Below are positions 7,418 through 10,343 of a stretch of 10,343 nt of DNA, in pieces; the first letter of the stretch is position 1; each line of letters opens with the position of its first letter. A program made the position numbers and the translations under genes. Location of the stretch: NCBI GenBank assembly GCA_020328135.1, contig JAIXNA010000020.1:1-10343 (forward strand), in the 5' to 3' direction. The notes beneath the pieces were generated by a model. That model saw only the letters and a list, made by a program, of their open reading frames with translations, made no database searches and had not been told where the DNA came from. The stretch comes from Candidatus Endomicrobiellum dinenymphae. GTDB lineage: Bacteria > Elusimicrobiota > Endomicrobiia > Endomicrobiales > Endomicrobiaceae.

Positions 7418-9955
7418 TTATTCTTTATTTTCCTTAACAATCTCTACTGCATCTTGCGCTTCGCCCTCTACCTCATCTTTTACAACACTGGCAACTGCCG
7501 CTACTTTATCGCCGTCTTCAAGACGCACAAGTCTTACACCCTGCGTATTTCTTCCTATAATGGAAATACTGTTTACTCTAAGTCTTATAGTTATTCCGTC
7601 CTGCGTCATTATCATAACTTCTTCACCAACATTAGCTTTTTTAATACCCACCACGTTGCCATTTCTTTCCGTTGCCTGCATATTGATAACGCCATGTCCC
7701 GCTCTCTTTTGTAAACGATATTTTCCCACCTCCGTTCTCTTTCCATAACCATTTTCAGATACTGAGAGGAACACGTCGTTTGGCGAAAAAACTTCCATGC
7801 CTATAACTTCATCGTCTTTCTCAAGAGAAATTCCGTTTACTCCCATACCGTTGCGTCCTATTGCGCGCACATCGCTTTCTTTAAATCTTATAGCAATACC
7901 TTTCTTTGTAGCTATTATAACCTCAGGATTTTTATCTATGGCTTTTACTTCCGTTAAAATATCGCCGTCTTCAAGTTTAATTGCTATTATGCCACCCTTT
8001 CTAGGGTTTGTGAACTCGTCAAGAGCAATTTTTTTAATTGTCCCCTTTCTTGTACACATAAGCAAATATTCGTCTCTAATATCTTTAGGATTAAACGATC
8101 TTATCGGAATCGCCGCAGTAATTTTCTCTTCAGTTCCCTGTAACTGCAAGAGATTAACTATGGCTTTTCCTTTAGAAGCTCTTGCTCCTTCAGGAATTTC
8201 ATATACTTTTGTCCAGTACAATCTTCCTCGCGTCGTAAAGAACAACATGCTCGCGTGCGAACTTGTAATGAACAAGTTTTCAACAAAATCTTCTTCCTTT
8301 GTGTTCATTGCAGTTATCCCACGCCCTCCTCTGTGTTGAGCTTTATACGTATCTAGGGGGATGCGTTTAATATATCCTGCATGCGACATTGTTACGGCAA
8401 CGTCTTCTTCTTGAATTAAATCTTCAATGTTAAAATCGGCATCCGTTGCTTGAATTTGAGTTCTTCTCCTATCGCCGTATTTTCTCTTTATTTCAACAAC
8501 TTCATCTTTAATTATCGCTAAAATTTTCTTAGGATCAGCTAAAATAGAACGCAATTTTTCAATAAGTTTTATTATCTCTAAATATTCGTCATCAATCTCT
8601 TTTCTCCTAAGCCCTGTCAATTGACGAATCTTCATTTCTAAAATAGCTTCAGACTGTATTTTTGTTAAACGAAATCCTGACATCAAAACTGCACGAGCTG
8701 AGTCTTCATCAGCGGATTCTTTCATAATTTTAATAATCGCATCGATATTATCTATAGCTATTTTTAGACCTTCCAAAATATGCACTCTGGCTTCGACTTT
8801 CTGCAATTCAAATTTTGTCCTTCTTGTAACAACAATTTCTCTATGCTCAATGTGATGTATTAAAATTTCTTTAATGTTCATCACTTTTGGTCTGTTATTT
8901 ACAAGGGCAAGCATTATAACGCCAAAAGACGACTGCAATTGCGTATGTTTGTATAACTGGTTTAAAACAACCTGAGCGTTTGCGTCTCTTTTAATTTCAA
9001 TTACTATTCTTATGCCGTCGCGGTCCGATTCATCGCGCAAATCTAAAATACCGTCAATCTTTTTATCTTTCACCAAATCAGCAATAGAGGTTATAAGATT
9101 TGATTTATTTACCTGATAAGGAATTTCATTTACTATAATTGCTTCTCTGCCACCTTTCATCTCTTCTATTTCAGTTTTGGCTCTCATTTTTACAGAGCCT
9201 CTGCCTTTTTCCATATAATCTTTAATGCCGCTCTTTCCTAAAATTATTGCGCCAGTAGGAAAGTCCGGTCCTTTGATAAATCTTGAAAGTTCGGAAACAG
9301 GAAGTTCAGCATCATCTATTAAAGCCACTAACGCATCGCAAGTTTCGCCAAGACTATGCGTAGGAATATTTGTAGCCATACCTACCGCAATACCTGCCGA
9401 TCCATTAATTAAAAGGCTGGGAAGTTTTGTAGGAAGTATTGACGGTTCTTTTAAAGAGCCGTCATAGTTATGGATAAAATCAACGGTATTTTTATCTAAA
9501 TCTGCAAGCATTTCATCGGTAATTGCGTCCATTCTTACTTCGGTATAACGCATGGCTGCGGCAAAATCGCCATCTATGCTTCCAAAATTTCCCTGACCGT
9601 CAATCATCGGATATCTTAAAGAAAAGTCCTGTACCATCCTAACCATTGCGCCATAAACCGCGGAATCGCCGTGAGGATGATATTTACCTAAAACATCTCC
9701 AACAACTCTAGCAGATTTCTTATATGCTGTATTATGTTTTAACCCCATTTCTTTCATCGCGTAAAGTATTCTTCTGTGAACAGGCTTTAAGCCGTCGCGC
9801 ACATCAGGCAAAGCTCTTCCAACAATTACGCTCATCGCATAGTCGATGTAAGAAGTTTTCATTTCATCTTCAATGTTGCGCGGAACAATATTTGCGACAA
9901 TAACTTCCGGAGATGCAGCTCCTTCTTGCTTGTTAATGTCTTTGTTTTTTGCCAT
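7418..9955 (-). CDS. gyrA: DNA gyrase subunit A
   Basis: GyrA is the breakage-reunion subunit of gyrase; with GyrB it introduces negative supercoils and relieves strain during replication and transcription. The 845-residue protein has the normal length. Family marks are [18 protein letters not shown] at 47-64, [11 protein letters not shown] at 91-101, the DNA-cleaving tyrosine Y137 in [16 protein letters not shown] at 277-284, and the GyrA box QHRGGRG at 540-546 (consensus QRRGGRG), which sets it apart from ParC. The carboxyl domain (about 515-830) is the six-bladed DNA-wrapping propeller, ending in an acidic tail. In the quinolone region, S98 (E. coli S83) is kept, but G102 stands where E. 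coli has D87. Translation starts at ATG 9955-9953 with AAGAGG six bases upstream. The gene converges on the gat operon. No gyrB is in view. Confidence 0.97.
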   Translation of the reverse strand: MAKNKDINKQEGAASPEVIVANIVPRNIEDEMKTSYIDYAMSVIVGRALPDVRDGLKPVHRRILYAMKEMGLKHNTAYKKSARVVGDVLGKYHPHGDSAVYGAMVRMVQDFSLRYPMIDGQGNFGSIDGDFAAAMRYTEVRMDAITDEMLADLDKNTVDFIHNYDGSLKEPSILPTKLPSLLINGSAGIAVGMATNIPTHSLGETCDALVALIDDAELPVSELSRFIKGPDFPTGAIILGKSGIKDYMEKGRGSVKMRAKTEIEEMKGGREAIIVNEIPYQVNKSNLITSIADLVKDKKIDGILDLRDESDRDGIRIVIEIKRDANAQVVLNQLYKHTQLQSSFGVIMLALVNNRPKVMNIKEILIHHIEHREIVVTRRTKFELQKVEARVHILEGLKIAIDNIDAIIKIMKESADEDSARAVLMSGFRLTKIQSEAILEMKIRQLTGLRRKEIDDEYLEIIKLIEKLRSILADPKKILAIIKDEVVEIKRKYGDRRRTQIQATDADFNIEDLIQEEDVAVTMSHAGYIKRIPLDTYKAQHRGGRGITAMNTKEEDFVENLFITSSHASMLFFTTRGRLYWTKVYEIPEGARASKGKAIVNLLQLQGTEEKITAAIPIRSFNPKDIRDEYLLMCTRKGTIKKIALDEFTNPRKGGIIAIKLEDGDILTEVKAIDKNPEVIIATKKGIAIRFKESDVRAIGRNGMGVNGISLEKDDEVIGMEVFSPNDVFLSVSENGYGKRTEVGKYRLQKRAGHGVINMQATERNGNVVGIKKANVGEEVMIMTQDGITIRLRVNSISIIGRNTQGVRLVRLEDGDKVAAVASVVKDEVEGEAQDAVEIVKENKE

Positions 9956-10020
9956 TTCTAACCTCTTATTTACGAAATCTATTTATTTTAACTCTCGTTT
10001 TTATAAATTACACAGGACTA

Positions 10021-10142
10021 TTATTTCCTTACCTTGTAAAGAACAATTCCATTACGCAAAACAGAATGCAAGTGTCAATCTCACAATATGGACTTCCTAA
10101 CGCAGAAACCAATTCGTTTTTTGTACATTCAAAGTTTACCAT
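10021..10142 (-). pseudogene. dnaN: Probable relic of a dnaN start (sliding clamp)
   Basis: On the minus strand, ATG 10142 is preceded by AGGGGGA and reads MVNFECTKNELVSAL, which is close to the opening of many DnaN proteins (MKFxCxKxxLxxAL). After about 15 codons the similarity moves to another frame, which gives VRKSI, two stop codons, then HLHSVLRNGIVL. This recalls the next DnaN stretch (VxKAIS, then TLPVLxNILL). The remnant ends at a stop at 10021-10023. In frame 0 the first frame stops at 10029-10031 after 37 codons. dnaN often neighbours gyrase genes near the origin, which makes the place sensible. The match is short and was made by memory. It could be an unrelated small ORF. Confidence 0.35.
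10051..10078 (-). promoter_or_regulatory. Candidate gyrA promoter
   Basis: On the minus strand a perfect TTGACA (10078-10073) stands 16 bases before CGTAAT (10056-10051), which keeps four of six positions of the -10 consensus. The start would fall near 10044, giving a gyrA leader of about 90 bases. It lies inside the possible dnaN relic, so gyrA would be transcribed by itself once the upstream gene had decayed. Confidence 0.42.
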
Positions 10143-10260
10143 ACAAACAATTCCCCCTACATCATAAATTCTACTTTTAGTCGTTCATTCTTATACAATC
10201 TGCCGCGTTTAGAAGAATTAGTTACTTGAAGTGGAAATCATTTGATATCTTGGCCAATCC
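10143..10260 (-). other. Non-coding gap before the dnaN-like relic
   Basis: Nothing convincing is visible. The frame of the gene ending at 10261 goes on in this stretch with stops at 10222-10224 and again near 10177. Short readings such as SKRGRLYKNERLKVEF appear in another frame but match no family I know. It may hold further debris of lost genes. Confidence 0.3.
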
Positions 10261-10341
10261 TTAAATTTTATCACCGTAAGGCAAAGATTTTATATAATTT
10301 TCCACAAAAACCCAATCGGGATTGCCATTTTTATTAAATGG
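10261..10341 (-). CDS. Carboxyl end of a possible restriction specificity-subunit-like protein
   Basis: The minus strand at the right edge reads PFNKNGNPDWVFVENYIKSL and then PYGDKI before TAA at 10263-10261. The wording NGxPDWxFMExYIKSLPYGDxI is one I associate with the tail of proteins annotated as type I restriction specificity subunits in Firmicutes and Bacteroidetes. Such subunits choose the DNA site that the HsdM and HsdR partners methylate or cut. Only 26 residues lie in the window, so I cannot tell whether the gene is whole, and the family call is tentative. Its strand is that of gyrA, about 300 bases upstream. Confidence 0.4.
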   Translation of the reverse strand, partial: PFNKNGNPDWVFVENYIKSLPYGDKI

Positions 10342-10343
10342 GA

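Noticed and set aside
7331..9467. Several open frames on the plus strand across the gyrA region
   Set aside because: They are antisense shadows of a well-conserved gyrA, have no ribosome sites and give low-complexity Ser/Ile/Pro-rich translations.
10298..10306. TTTTCCACA as a DnaA box near gyrA
   Set aside because: It is a single relaxed match inside what looks like coding sequence; such hits are expected by chance in AT-rich DNA.
1..10343. A new defence, CRISPR, retron or biosynthetic system
   Set aside because: No direct-repeat array, reverse transcriptase, nuclease cluster or unknown multi-gene operon is visible. The intact genes are housekeeping or known families.

Overview
The window is AT-rich bacterial DNA in which intact housekeeping genes sit beside several clearly decayed ones. 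Intact or apparently intact are a Pif1-type DNA helicase, the three subunits of the GatCAB amidotransferase (gatC, gatA, gatB), a CorA-type magnesium channel lying between gatC and gatA, and gyrA on the opposite strand. Decayed are a RhuM-family gene, proB (glutamate 5-kinase) and, less certainly, the start of a dnaN gene. This mixture of a full translation and replication core, many small indels and nonsense codons, and loss of an amino-acid biosynthesis gene suggests a host-restricted or recently reduced symbiont. The pattern reminded me of the termite-gut Endomicrobium lineage (Elusimicrobiota), but that is an inference from style and gene content, not a sequence match.

Layout: 1-271 is a very AT-rich non-coding stretch with one perfect DnaA box, a second imperfect box 11 bp away in the same orientation, and an AT hairpin. 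272-539 is a RhuM-family relic. 543-1814 is the Pif1-like helicase, followed by a small hairpin. A weak promoter candidate precedes a compact plus-strand operon, gatC-corA-gatA-gatB-(proB relic), running from 1991 to 7276 with overlaps or gaps of at most about 16 bases. gyrA (7418-9955, minus strand) converges on this operon. About 140 bases lie between the two 3' ends, and on the minus strand they carry a coding-like but unassigned reading frame. Upstream of gyrA (9956-10343, read on the minus strand) come a plausible promoter, a probable fragment of a dnaN start, and the carboxyl end of a gene that resembles type I restriction specificity subunits.

How the genes work together: GatCAB makes Gln-tRNA(Gln) and/or Asn-tRNA(Asn) by amidating the misacylated tRNAs. 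The CorA channel would supply magnesium but has no obvious functional link with GatCAB. The proB relic shows that proline synthesis from glutamate through this copy is lost. Relics of RhuM and the possible specificity-subunit end hint at former restriction-modification or accessory DNA near both edges. I see no convincing new multi-gene system. The items most worth a second look are the decay series in proB, the natural glycine at the quinolone-resistance position of GyrA, the possible dnaN relic upstream of gyrA, and the origin-like DnaA-box pair at the left edge.
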